Assembly: GCA_030248225.1 (NCBI GenBank)
Contig: JASANE010026657.1
Location: 1 to 64,000, forward strand
Direction: 5' to 3'
DNA from: Trileptium ribeirensis
Lineage: Eukaryota > Nematoda > Enoplea > Enoplida > Thoracostomopsidae
Length of the DNA stretch: 64,000 nt
This document shows, one piece after another, positions 1 to 12,030 of this stretch (positions are counted from its first letter, which is position 1; each line of letters opens with the position of its first letter). The notes beneath the pieces were generated by a model, which was not told where the DNA came from, made no database searches, and saw only the letters and a list, made by a program, of their open reading frames with translations. The translations under genes were made by a program, and so were the position numbers.

Positions 1-2802
1 TGTACGAACCATATATACTATTTAGGAGGGGCGGCATAAAAACAATTTAATGTGAAACTATATACTATATAACAAGATATAAAATATAAAAAAATTGTTG
101 GAACACATCACAGAAATACTTTCAACCAATAATTCGCCGATTTCGAAAAAATAAATAAGGGGGCCCTTCTTATTTTTGAGAATTCGAATTTTTTGGAGCA
201 GCAAAATGCTCTTTAAATATGCCCAGTGCATATTTTCTAGATGCAAATTCAGTGTGTCGGGACACGATCAATACGCAGATGTACGTCTACGTTTTTGAAT
301 TTTTTTTTCAAAAACTTAGCCTTTAATAATATATGGTTACTCTATAGTTTTGCAAGTTGACTATTGCCGCACTGACGCCAATCGATGGCGCAACAGTTGG
401 CGGGAGACGGTTTCTACCTGTTCTCACAGCAGGCATTTTCATTTTCATCTGAGGATGTACTGATATATAATGAAGCGAGCCAAACCGTATCAAAACTAAC
501 GGGGCGAACGTTTTACCACCAAAAGTACTAAACCAAGTTAATCTCATCAAACTATAGTACATATCTTCCAAATTCAAGTTACCGGAAAACAGTTCGTGTA
601 TACGTACAACACGAATTTTTGAACTATTGCAACAGAACAAGAACAGGTATAATAGTTATACAACGAACCGAAGCGGATCAGGCGCTATTTTAGACAGAGA
701 ATAGTACTTTGTCTAGGAGTTGTTATATAGCCTTATCATCATCATTATTATCATTATCACTATTATTATTCTATTATTTTCTCAGTTGTACGCAAAAATA
801 AAATCTCTAATTAATTTAAATGGACATCCATCTGCATATATATGTACATTATTATTATTTGCCTTTGTTCACGTTGTGTTCGTTCGAGCTGAAAATAGTG
901 GACACACATTTTCAAACTGAGAGTCTTACTCTTCAGCGAAACTGAGACGAAGCGGACAATGTTATCCTCTGTGTATGTAGGGCCATGATCTAAAGGGATT
1001 GTGCAGCAATCAAATTTTTTTTTTTTGCATGCTGTGTACAACATACCGATCTTGTACAGTGAAATTTTTACCTTGTTATGAAAATAAGTATCTGATATTG
1101 CATCCATAATATATTATAGAAAACTTCCTTATCGAATATTTATTTTAGTTGTTCTTCACGTTCATAACTGTTATTCCGTCACATGTTCTCAATGTATTTA
1201 CGCGCGTTAAGTTTTTCTTTTTTTTTGTTAGCCCAATTGTGTCGGTGTGCAAGTTCCACCGAGCTGCAAACGCAAGTTTATAGGACTTAACAACGTATTA
1301 TAATAATAGCAATGATAATCGTTATCATATTACAAAAATACTTATCTGACAAGCCCTGATAATGAAACATCATCTAATAATGTTTGAACCAAACATGTAT
1401 TTACATTCACTAAATAAGAACGTGAACAAGAAGCGTAACCGTAGAATAGAACGAGACCGTCTATTAGTGACTTGACAATTTGTTTTTCACATTAACTTGT
1501 AGAAAATTTGATTGGAAGAGTATGACCCTGGGACTTTGTAGCATTGTGTTTTGCAATACTTTTCTGCTGCAAATTTACATTTTAATTTTACCAAAATTTG
1601 AGCAAAAAACTATCTTTTGCCGTGCGACTTTGTGGCTAAGTAAACAAAGAAAGCCTAGATCGCCTGAAAAGTCTAAACGTTTGCAATAGTCTATGATTTT
1701 GCTTCTCCCCTAATAATATAAAACTTTTATTTCGGGCCATTATTTTATCATCATATCGTCGTTTTCGGCCTGCCTCCTCTTTTACGCTCGTTATATTATT
1801 AACATTAATCTATCTTTTGCCAAACTGTATTTTTATCAAATTACAAAAATATACCATTTTACAAATTTGATCGACTTCCCTTAACGGGAATTTATGAGTT
1901 AGCATCGTATGACAGCAAGTTATAAGATAAACGAGTCACTTGAACTCCTGACCACCCAAAAATCACGACAAAAACGAAAACAGGATAACAACAGCAATAC
2001 ACAAATAATTGTCTAACGAACACCGCACGAACTTCCGAAACAACCGAACAAAAATCTCCCATTTTCGGTGCTCAATTTACCCTTAAATTGCATGTAAATT
2101 TCAAATCGTCGTCGCAACGCCTAACACCATAGTACAATTTGTCGTTGTCGCCGCGTCTTTTGCTTGACTACTGATGTCCTCTGAAAACTTCAAAACCGAT
2201 TCGCTAACCCAAACTTTGCAATGCTAACTAACTAACTAACAAGCTGATAGCCGCCTAGTGCTTGTTTCAATACCATTAAGTTGAAAAGAGAGTTGTAGTA
2301 TCTTGTTAGTGGCCATGATAGTTTAGCTTAGCCGTGGTTATATGTATGGTGTGTGTCTCAAAATTGGTGAGCTATATTATTGTTGTTTTTCTATTGGCGA
2401 AGAATATTATATTTGTGATATCTGCAACATTTTCATGAGTCTTAATTTTTAGTGATATCTGCTCTGTTGTGTTGCTTAGTTTTCGTAAGCTCTAAATGTT
2501 TAATTAAGGTGGAGTTTATACAAGTTTTAATTTTGTAGCTACCTTGAAAATGTGTGGCGTTGTTGACGTGTTTTGTTTGGGCAATTTCGTTTCAGACGTA
2601 TTGCACCGGCTCAGTGTGATCATAAGCAAATAGATTTATAGATTTATAGATTTATAGATTTATAGATTTATCATAAGCAAATAGATCAATAGCAAATACT
2701 AGATTTTTATAAAAAGCGGAAAAATTGTACTGAAAGGGAAATATTTGAAACTTGAGCGGTTTTACCATCAAAATCATACAGGTAATTAGGAAAAAATGAA
2801 AT
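1..2802. repeat. Left arm of a giant 6.15-kb inverted repeat
   Basis: The first base of the window already pairs with position 6151, and pairing continues inward to about 2802 against 6151-3454. Long blocks match closely; for example 2100-2160 (a CGTCGTCGCAACGCC segment) matches the reverse complement of 4105-4160, and the GGGCCCTTCTTATTTTTGAG segment at 161-180 matches about 5978-5997. Divergence is by eye around 5-15 percent, with several small indels, and is worst at 1200-1275 and 700-780. The arm may start upstream of the window, so its true length is a minimum. It holds a mirrored 8-bp microsatellite (2631-2671). No open reading frame recurs in both arms, so I see no coding function. Confidence 0.93.
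2631..2671. repeat. 8-bp microsatellite (TAGATTTA)n, left copy
   Basis: Five perfect or near-perfect TAGATTTA units lie near the inner end of the left palindrome arm. The mirror array on the right arm (about 3585-3627) is interrupted and has a different number of bases, as expected from slippage after the arms formed. Confidence 0.9.
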
Positions 2803-3453
2803 GTCAAAAACTTCGGTAATTTCAATAACGGTTTGCACCTCTAGCTTTGGGTCTATTTCGTCTGTTACCATAGTATATAATATTTGAAGCCAGAAGTATG
2901 GCTAAATTCATTTAAACAAAAATTTGCATAGCTTTTGTGTTTCATTATGAAATATTGACTTGCAGTACTTACATCATTTTCATATTAACAGATAGATATG
3001 TGCAATAAATATACCGGTTAATAAATAAATTTTGTCATCATACTTCCAATATTACTAAGAGGGAGATAACCGCTTCTGGTGCGGGATTTAAAATAAATGT
3101 TATGCATCAATATGGCTCAAATGTAACTGAGAGGCACTGCAACTTTTTCAAATTTGGGCAGGAGTATTACATCCAATCCCAGAATTGTAAAAGCCGGTTG
3201 TGTCTGCGTGGTCTTAGTAACCAAATTCAGGGGTGCCTTACTCCTCCACCAGCCCCCTACGTATCATTCCCACGCTCTATTGACATGACTTAAAATTCGT
3301 GTTCTTGAAACACAATGCAAATACAATAAATAATAAAATATTTGTAAGATCGTATTTCTGAAATGGTGGCCTTAGAAAGTATTATATATATGTAAGTTAA
3401 CTCTGTCGCGAATCGCACAAGCTAAAACTAAACAAATGACAAAATTTTCGTTA
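2803..3453. other. Single-copy loop of the giant palindrome
   Basis: These 651 bp separate the two arms and have no visible counterpart elsewhere in the window. They contain short AT-rich stretches and a 63-codon ORF (3102-3293, plus) that resembles nothing known to me and has no splice context. I see no transposase, tRNA or promoter. Confidence 0.85.
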
Positions 3454-6151
3454 ATTTCATTTTTTCCTAATTACCTGTATGATTTTGATGGTAAAACCGC
3501 TCAAGTTTCAAATATTTCCCTTTCAGTACAATTTTTCCGCTTTTTATAAAAATCTAAGTATTTGCTATTGATCTATTTGCTTATGATAAATCTATAAAAT
3601 CTATAAATCTATAAATCTATAAATCTATTTGCTTATGATCACACTGAAGCCGGTGCAATACGTCTGAAACGAAATTGCCCAAACAAAAACACGTCAACAA
3701 CGCCACACATTTTCAAGGTAGCTACAAAATTAAAACTTGTATAAACTCCACCTTAATTAAACATTTAGAGCTTACGAAAACTAAGCAACACAACAGAGCA
3801 GATATCACTAAAAATTAAGACTCATGAAAATGTTGCAGATATCACAAATATAATATTCTTCGCCAATAGAAAAACAACAATAATATAGCTCACCAATTTT
3901 GAGACACACACCATACATATAACCACGGCTAAGCTAAACTATCATGGCCACTAACAAGATACTACAACTCTCTTTTCAACTTAATGGTATTGAAACAAGC
4001 ACTAGGCGGCTATCAGCTTGTTAGTTAGTTAGTTAGTTAAGTTTCGGGGTTAGCGAAACGGTTTTGAGTTTCAGAGTACATCATCAAGCAAAAGACGCGG
4101 CGACAACGACAAATTGTACTATGGTGTTAGGCGTTGCGACGACGATTTGAAATTTACATGCAATTTAAGGGTAAATTGACACCGAAATGGGAGACTGTTG
4201 TTCGGTTGTTCGGAAGTTCGTGCGGTGTTCGTTAACAATTATTTGTGTATTGCTGTTGTTATCCTGTTTTCGATTTTGTCGTGATTTTTGGTCGTCAGGA
4301 GTTCAAGTGACTCGTTGATCTTATAACTTGCTGTCATACGATGCTAACTCATAAATACTCGTTAAGGGAAGTCGATCAAATTTGTAAATGGTATATTTTT
4401 GTAATTTGATAAAAATACAGTTTGGCAAAAGATACAATAATGTTAATAATATAACGACGTAAAAGAGGAGGTAGCGGAAAATGACGATATGACGATAAAT
4501 AATGGCCCGAAATAAAAGTTTTATTTATTAGGGGAGAACCAAAATCATAGACTATTCAAACGTTTAGACTTTTCACGATCTAGGCTTTCTTTGTTTACTT
4601 AGCCACAAAGTCGCACGGCAAAAGTTAGTTTTTTGCTCAAATTTTGGTCAAAATTAAAATGTAAATTTGCAGCAGAAAAGTATTGCAAAACACAATGCTA
4701 CAAAGATCGAGCTCATACTTTCGAATCAAAATTTCTCAAGATTAATGTGAACAAATTGTTAAGAACAATTAATAGACGATCTCGTTCTATTCTACGGTTA
4801 CGCTTCTTGTTCACGTTCTTATTTAGTGATTGGAATACATGTTTGTTTCAAACATTATTAGATGATGCTTCATTATCAGGGCTTGTCAGATAAGTATTTT
4901 TGTAATATGATAACCATTATCATTGCTATTATTATAATACGTTGTTAACTATTATAAACTAGCTTTTGCAGCTAATTGAACTAGCCTAAATTGGGCTAAC
5001 GAAAAAAGAAACATACACATAAATACATTGACATATAACAGAATAACAGGTATGAACATGAACCATTAAAATAAATATTCCATAGGCACGTTTGCTATAA
5101 TATAGAATGGGTGTTTCGGATCTTTATTTCATAACAACGTTACTGTACAAGATCGGTATGTACACACATGCGAAAAAATTTTCATACTGCACGATCCTTA
5201 ATTGGCCTTACATACACAGAGATAACATTGTCCGCTTTGTGTCTCGTTGAGTAAAGAGTAAGACCTCGTTAAAATATGTGTCCAGTTTCAGCTCAAACGA
5301 ACACGACGCTAACTACTTTTGTTGTGAACAACCACAAATAATAATGTACATATATATGCGGATGGATGTCCAATTTAAATTAATTAGAGATTTTATTTTT
5401 GCGTACAACGAATTGATGATGATGATGATAATGATAATAATGATGATGATAAGGCTATATAACAAGCTCCTAACGAGGTCTCTCTGTCTAAATAGCGCCT
5501 GGTCGTTCGTTCGTTGTTATAACTATTATACCTGTTCTGTTCTGTTGGTTGGTTACAAAAATTAGTGTTGTACGTATACACAAACTGTTTTTGGTAACTT
5601 GAATTTGGAAGATATGTACTATAGTTTGATGAGATTATTATTTAATACTTTGGTGGTAAAACATTTCACCGCTGAGTTTACCGGTTCATCGCTTCATTAT
5701 ATATAGGTACGTCCTCAGATGAAAATGAAAATGCCTGCTGTAAACAGTGAAGCCGTCTTTTCCGCCAACTGTCGGCCCATCCAATTGGCGTCGTCGCAAT
5801 CAGTCATTGGGACGTGGTAACCATATATTATTAAAGGCTAAGTTTTTGAAAAAAAAAATTCAAAAACGCGTTAGACGTACATCTGCGTGCTGATCATGTC
5901 CACACTAAAATTGCATCTATATACACTGGCGTATTTAAAGAGCATTTGGCAACGTCCTCCCAAAAAAATTCGAATTCTCAAAAATAAGAAGGGCCCCCTT
6001 ATATATTTTTTCCAAATCGGCGAATTATTCATTGAAGGTGTTCCTGTGATGTGTTCCGACAATTTTTTTATATTTTATATATCTTACAATATAGTATGTG
6101 TAACATAAATTGTTTTTATGCCACTACTAAATAGTATATATGGTTCGTACA
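3454..6151. repeat. Right arm of the giant inverted repeat
   Basis: This is the reverse complement of 1-2802. The outer end is the 11-mer TGGTTCGTACA at 6141-6151, matching TGTACGAACCA at 1-11. It is about 100 bp shorter than the left arm because of internal deletions. The GATGATGAT-type triplet run at 5414-5450 is the counterpart of the run at 737-770 but differs in length. Sequence right of 6151 (GCCTTGGCTGCC) has no partner within the window. Confidence 0.93.
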
Positions 6152-6857
6152 TGCCTTGGCTGCCCCCAAATTAAAATTTTGAATCCCCCATATCTATATA
6201 TACATATTATATTGGGGATACAAGTGCTTGCTCCCGCTTTCTGGTATATTTTTTCAATTTCTTGGTACATTTTCTGTCTGGAGGACCATATCTTTGATGC
6301 AAAATAGTATTATGGGTTATCTTCCTTTTCTATAAAGGTGTGGATTTTATAAAATAATTGCTTGGTACCTCTAATATATTGCAATAAGGGTTCAAGTAGT
6401 AGATGGTAATAATATAATATATACATACATATACTAATTTGTATAAAGACAGTTCCTATTTCTTTTCAAAATGCCTTGCGTTGTATTTTTCACGTTTTGG
6501 GCAATCTAGGCTATATGGTAAAAAGCAACGAGACAGCTTTGCACTATACGTTAGCTGTCGTGCTATCTTAACATAAGATTCGCTTAGGTACTCTGCTCTC
6601 ATCTAAGAATTATGCTTGAATAATCTAAGCCACAGCGATAGTTAAACCCATCGTCTAGATTGTTTGCAACATTTCCAAAAACTCCTTGATAAACAATAAG
6701 TTTCGTGTAAGTTAGTACGCTAATGTAATAATGTTACGATTTATAGTGACTTACGTAATGACTCTGTAGGCCTGCATAAACCTTTTTGTGTTTAAACCTG
6801 GGCGTGAAACTTCTGTTCGTATGGGTTAGACTCATCCTTTATAGTACACAAGATTAC
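6152..6857. other. No gene seen
   Basis: AT-rich unique sequence. Short ORFs occur on both strands, but I see no motif, repeat or RNA fold that I can support. Confidence 0.6.
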
Positions 6858-7005
6858 CGAGTAACAGTTGCAGTAACAGCAGGTAGTTTTAGGCATTTTG
6901 TATATAGCAGTCTAAGATTTGTCGCTACATCGGCTGCTGCAACTCTGTTAGCCAAAATCGAAACAGCATTAGATATTGGAGGAGAGAGATGGATATAAGT
7001 TGAGT
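6858..7005 (-). CDS. Candidate internal coding exon, unknown gene
   Basis: On the minus strand a strong acceptor (pyrimidine-rich run ending TTCTTAACAG, AG at 7007-7006) is followed by 148 nt open in one frame and a weaker donor (TCG|GTAATC at 6858/6857). The encoded stretch of about 49 residues is rich in Ala, Val, Leu, Thr and Ser, for example SNAVSILANRVAAADVATNL, and has protein-like composition. I do not recognise the family. The opposite strand is also open (6786-6998), which weakens the case. The frame ends at a TAA that overlaps the donor, so the reading is only useful if the exon is spliced there. It could belong to the same minus-strand gene as the candidate first exon at 16859-17056, but that is inference. 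Confidence 0.3.
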
Positions 7006-7955
7006 CTGTTAAGAATAGAATGATTATGCAAAAAGTATTGCAAAAAAGATATGAACTAGGCCTTAGGGTGCTCAAACAGGTACTAAAGGCTCAATCAAGC
7101 TTTTAAACACATGTTATATCTCTTTCTATTTGTCTATTTGCGGGTTTTACTTTTTACGTGTACCAAATTAAAACAATTTAGAGCGTTCTTGCGACACAGC
7201 AGTATAAAGCGGTATCATACTATAACAAAGGTACCCAAATGCAATGTACGTAACTATTAAAAATATAAAACTATGTAACTGTGTAAATTAGTTACACGAG
7301 CATACTTTCTGACGAAATCATGTCACTGCTTATTTATGAGTATGAAAAGACGGACATTGCCACAGCAAAAGCTCAACCACCCCCGTTGCGCTACAGAAAA
7401 TCATGAAAAGACTACTACGAAGAAGTATTATAAGGTGGTGACCGCACAACATCCCTTAGCCTGAGTTAAGAGTCTGCGCTCTCAAACGGCAATACCTTTC
7501 ATTACATAACGTAACGCCACTCGTGGTTGTTTAGACTAGAAGGCTGCTGCACTTTTGCTGACAGATGCGGTAACTTTCCAACAGTTGACCCATTAACTTA
7601 GGTAAATTTAGTGACCTAAACTAACTTAACCTGCTGAATCGACTATAGTTTCATAGTTAATTCGTAGTAGCACGAACAATTTAATCCCGTAAAATTATGA
7701 TAGAACAAACGAGCGTAACTACTAAACTGCTGTACAAGTAACAGCGACACAACAATGTAAATCGAAAAATAATTGAAAAGACCACGACGAAAACGCAGGC
7801 AAGCAGCAACTACTAAATGCTAGCCACGGCCAACATATAAACAACACTACTTGCTTTGAGAAACATGGTTCGGAAACCATATTGTGAAAAAATTCATCCG
7901 GATAATGGAGATTTAAGTAATTAAATAGCATGTGCCAGTGTCCCACAAAAACCAG
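7006..7955. other. No gene seen
   Basis: Unique AT-rich DNA with scattered stop codons in all frames. The minus-strand ORF at 7722-8042 runs antisense to the candidate exon that follows and has no supporting features. Confidence 0.6.
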
Positions 7956-8132
7956 GTGTCGACTGTAGTGTATATAGTTATTGCTGATGTTGTTGTTGCT
8001 ACTGTTGCTGTTGTATTGTTTAAAATGTCCAAGCATGAACACTGTTTAATAACAATAAAAAAGAAACACAGGATACCATTGACGCCGGCTCTCCCTATTA
8101 ATACAAAGACGAAACCGGAAACTTCTTCACAG
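7956..8132 (+). CDS. Candidate exon encoding one transmembrane segment
   Basis: The frame opened at 7932 gives, between a CAG|GT at 7955/7956 and a CAG|GTGGGC donor-like site at 8132/8133, exactly 59 codons. The peptide has about 20 hydrophobic residues (VVYIVIADVVVATVAVVLF) followed at once by a basic segment with KKKHR and then a Pro/Thr/Ser-rich stretch. That is the arrangement of a type I membrane protein crossing into its cytoplasmic tail. Against this, the hydrophobic part comes from a degenerate GTTGTTGCT triplet run, which gives Val/Ala peptides for free, and the polypyrimidine tract before 7956 is poor. Not recognised as any family. Confidence 0.22.
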
Positions 8133-8729
8133 GTGGGCACTGAAAATGGTAGGGGGTTACAGCTTAAAGGTATCTTTCACACAAAAATGTGGACTTCATT
8201 TTTGGCATACTTCAAGAGTCATAGATGGTACGACAGCGATGGTGGGAACAGCCGCAGTGCCCCCTTTGTCTACGCCCTGTGTTAATAAGATTAATATAAT
8301 GAAACTTTATAATCAATTTAATGAAAAATGCTAAGGTCAAATATAATATATATTGTACGACACAATATACATTATACACGAACAACAACAATAATGATAA
8401 TGACAAAAGCAGCAAAAAGCCTCGCAAACAACAAACTAATAATGCCGGACAGCAAAGTTTAATATTATAAAAGTGATAGACGACGAATTAAGTAATGAAA
8501 TCAAATTGCTTGCCGCAATTTGATCCCCTTGATGACCTATAAGTTATAAAGCAGCAGCGGCAATAGAAATAGCAATGAGTATATATATACAATATAACTA
8601 AGCCAGTATACCCATTTTTAATTATATTTCTGATTGCTTGTCAGATTAGATTTTGAATCTATATTCGCCGGTATGACAATAGTCATCACAAATCTACGAT
8701 ACTGCTGTATTAGCAATGTTAGAATATGC
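8133..8729. other. No gene seen
   Basis: Unique sequence. A short (AAC/AAT)n-like tract at about 8380-8400 is the only simple repeat. Confidence 0.6.
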
Positions 8730-8897
8730 TAGGGAATGTTCGCATTGCGTTCGATCCGACCTGATAGCGCACAATTTTATAAGATCCAAATCGGATGATG
8801 TGGAAAGAGAAAATGCAAACATTATGCACGCAGACTCAGAATGTGCTTGGGTCAGATCGAATGCAGTGTGATTATTGTTTGTTTAAGGGCCTTGCTC
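8730..8897. mobile_element. Small MITE-like inverted-repeat element, copy A
   Basis: The ends are imperfect inverted repeats: TTCGCATTGCGTTCGATC near 8749-8766 against the reverse complement of GATCGAATGCAGTGTGATT near 8857-8875. Shared GATCGGA-type blocks and a similar end are seen in the copy at 11745-12030. No coding capacity. A hAT-like non-autonomous element is possible, but I found no convincing target-site duplication. Confidence 0.45.
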
Positions 8898-9077
8898 ATA
8901 TTGACAATCCATCAAATGCTTCATCCAGTATATCCGGGATGTATTTTTAGTTTCCTCATTATAAAAACATAAGTCATACTCTAGAAGTATACAGTTTAGC
9001 CCTTTAACTATCGCAGCTGTTCGACAACAACAAATTACGTTTGATTAAGTTGTATTGATTAAATTCCGAAAATAATG

Positions 9078-9440
9078 TACAACCATGCATGCTCGAGGTC
9101 CAATGTCTTGACGGGGGTGGTAGCTAGGACCTGGGGTAATGGTCGGCCTTCGGCCTCCCACGGGTTCAGCAGGTCGGATGGGCGGTGGAAGAGGGTGCTG
9201 CGCCTTCGGTGTCAATTGATACTTAGGCGCAGTCAGCCGACCTGTCAGGGGCCCCAGCACCTCCGGGGGCGGGGGTGTGTGACCCAGTGCTACCCCTATG
9301 ACCTTGTATGCTGCACAACTGTAGGTGTGCTTTTGGTCGGTCGTTTTGAGGGAACCTTAAGGATCCGAACAATGACCCCGAGATGACTCCATGGCTAGTA
9401 AACGTGACTATAAAGCGAGCGTTTGGGGTACAATACCTTG
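9078..9440. other. GC-rich block, possibly a retroelement fragment
   Basis: About 360 bp that are strikingly GC-rich against an AT-rich background. It contains GGGGGCGGGGG (about 9265), GGGGCCCC and TCGGCCTTCGGCC. Both strands have overlapping ORFs of about 70-100 codons, with Pro/Arg-rich minus-strand translations, and neither is persuasive. The abrupt compositional edges suggest an inserted element. A 5' untranslated region of a LINE is my best guess, but nothing in the block proves it. Confidence 0.4.
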
Positions 9441-10780
9441 CGGTAACCAAAAATTGTTCATCAAAACTCTTTAAGTGAAATTAATTCAAAACTGAAAGGG
9501 TTAATCAAAATTTAGCACGCCGCCTGTTTAACTATATATTTCTAGCAGTTGTTCTTACAACAATAAATTGCATTTGAATACATTGTACTGAATTAATTCG
9601 GCGAATACTGCAGGATTGTACACGTGCTGTATTCGCTTGCTTTGCGGATAGCTTGAAACTGCAAATTAATTCAGGACATGAAGGGTTATGCAATTCAAAA
9701 ATTTTTACACAGCAATCAGGTCAAAATAGCAGAACATTTTACATGGTTGCACTACAAGATTGCAGTTTGATCCAGTCTCGTCGATATGGGACACCCGAAA
9801 TCATTGAACCAAACTTCTTTAATATGCACAATAATATATACATTTCCATTACCGTTTGCATCCAAAATACTAATTGCAATGTTGACTACTGCTGCACTTA
9901 CACCGTCTAAAATGGATGTGAGTGCAGATTACATAAACCATAAGCATAGATATATGGACCAGCGTATAAATAGACTAAACTGAACGTGCTTGATCTGCTG
10001 CACATCTTGAAATCAATCAAAAATCATTTTTTTATTTTTGCAGGGATATTGCTTTAATTATTTTTAAAAGACCTATATATATTTAAAATTTGAGGAAACT
10101 TTTTTAATATTCAATAAAACAATTTTTGACTCACATTTCTGCGACATTTCAAAGAAATATTTTGTAAGCACTAAGTAAAACTTCCTGCTGGAATTTTAAA
10201 AACAAATTTCTTAAATTGAAAAAAATTACATTCTTGAATATTTGAAATAAGCACTTTGAATAATTATTAAAACGGAGCGAGCATAGCGAGTTGAGTTTCC
10301 ACTAGAAAGCGTTGATTTGAGGAAAAAGATGTTTTTATCCGCTTGTGATGACCATGACTCTTCACTCGAAATGTTCGCAATTTTAGATTAGATGCACAAT
10401 TCAATGTAGTTGTGCACATATCTTTACGTCTGCGCTGCTTCAATAGTTTCCTACCTAAATTTTCACGAAACAGGACGCGAGTTGCAAGTTTTTAATTTTT
10501 GCATTGTGGAGTCACTAACATTTTAAGTTTTATAAAACTCTTCCCAGATGCGTCGAAACAAAAAATGGCGCTGAATTCAACAATCGAGTCCTTCAACTTT
10601 GCTGTTACGTATTTCTGTTTGAGCAGCCGTATTTGAGATATAAGACAAAATTTTAAAATTATGCAACGACCGAATTTTTTAAAATTTTGATAAATAAGTT
10701 TCAGGTTGTTGGAGGCCAGCGATGAAAAGCATAAATGGACTAACCCCATAAAAGTCGCACCCGCCTCTAACCAATATTTA
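9441..10780. other. No gene seen
   Basis: AT-rich. A fine-looking plus-strand acceptor (T-rich run then GCAG at about 10040-10043) is followed by 14 codons, a stop and AATAAA at about 10113, but no upstream exon could be tied to it. Confidence 0.55.
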
Positions 10781-10784
10781 CCCC

Positions 10785-10852
10785 TTCTTCTACGCTCCGA
10801 ACCCAACCGCCTACCCCGCCGCCGTCGCTCCTGCGCGCCGGTGATGCTTTAA
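10785..10852. other. Short CpG-rich patch
   Basis: About 65 bp rich in CCGCC, CGTCGC and GCGCGCCGG inside AT-rich DNA. It could be a promoter-proximal patch or a remnant of a GC-rich repeat. No transcript start or ORF supports the first reading. Confidence 0.35.
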
Positions 10853-11744
10853 TATCAATTATAATAATAATAAAACATTTGTAAAGCGCCTTTTCTTATT
10901 ATCAGCAAAGTCACAATATCTTGGGCGAATACTGGGGAAACATTAATGCAAGTTCGGGAAATTTGGAAAGGTTTTTGATTACTTGCTGCGCCATGCCCCT
11001 TCCGCCCAAGCCATCTAATTTCTAAACCGACAGACCTTGGACAGCTAAACGACTTAAAGGGTTATTTAAACGTGAAAACGTTGGTTTTACAGTTTTAATT
11101 ATATATTCAGTATATCGTTAGCCTTGTGATGGTGCAGGGGTAAAACGCTAAATTTTTATACGAACATAGTCAAATTTTACCATATACTCATATGTTAATT
11201 TAAGCTGAGCGCTCAATATGTGTACAGATTTTCGAAGCTGCTAAATGTATTAATAACGATAATTTGTGTGTATCCATCAGATAGATAAGCGCTATGCAAT
11301 CGCTTGCGGCGTGAAAACGGAAAGCTTCAAATTATAATTTTTCTTGGAAGTTGTGATTTATAAATTTCAAAACTTTTAGTCGTTTTGGTAATTGGGAGAA
11401 GAAATATCGGCATATGCTAAAAATAGAAATAGTGTTGTTATCCACGCACTATAGTTATTCTGGGGGAGTAAAATACTCAGTAACCTCTATTCACAGCTTT
11501 ACATAGCAGCTAAATGCAGAGTAATTGCACCGACGACGACTAACTATATATAACAGAAAAATCCCTCTGGGAAATTTTAATGATTGTACGACGAAGTAGC
11601 ATGGTAACATGACAACAAGGTAACAATCACATAAACTAAAGTATTAGACGCTTAGTCAATACAGAAACGCTTTCTAGCACATATGAAACAGCAGTTTATC
11701 AAACTGCACAGTAGATTCATTTAATGTTTCCGTTGTGCCTTAGG
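10853..11744. other. No gene seen
   Basis: Unique AT-rich sequence with no supportable feature. Confidence 0.6.
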
Positions 11745-12030
11745 GCATGTTTACATTGCATCAAATGCGATCCGTTCTGATTCGATCTGTACCGACCCGA
11801 TCCGATGAGGTCAACCTTTACCCCTACTGTATACATGTGAATATTCACATGTATACTGTAGGGGTGAAGTGTATTCACACTACATCATACAATTAGGATC
11901 CGATAAAATTGCTCATATCTTATCGGGTCGGCTCGAATTGGCATTGAATCGGATGCAGTAAAGAATATGAACACTCAATAAACAATACATGTGAACATCG
12001 GATCAGATCGTACGCACAACGTGAACACAC
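11745..12030. mobile_element. MITE-like element with a 44-bp central palindrome, copy B
   Basis: The ends resemble copy A at 8730-8897: GTTTACATTGCATC-type sequence on the left, and on the right CACAACGTGAACAC, whose reverse complement is similar. The centre, 11821-11864, is a palindrome from CCCCTACTGT to ACTGTAGGGG around AATATT, with only one mismatched base pair (two positions). Several GATCCGA/TCGGATC blocks are arranged in both orientations. No ORF. Confidence 0.5.

Noticed and set aside
323..1107. ORFs in the left palindrome arm (323-640, 811-1107)
   Set aside because: Not preserved in the mirror copy on the right arm and without recognisable motifs.
8212..8427. Minus-strand Leu-rich ORF (LLLLSLSLLLLFVYN)
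   Set aside because: Derived from the AAC/AAT-rich low-complexity tract.
10040..10118. T-rich acceptor followed by a short frame and AATAAA, suggesting a last exon
   Set aside because: Only 14 codons and no upstream exon; AT-rich DNA produces such signals easily.
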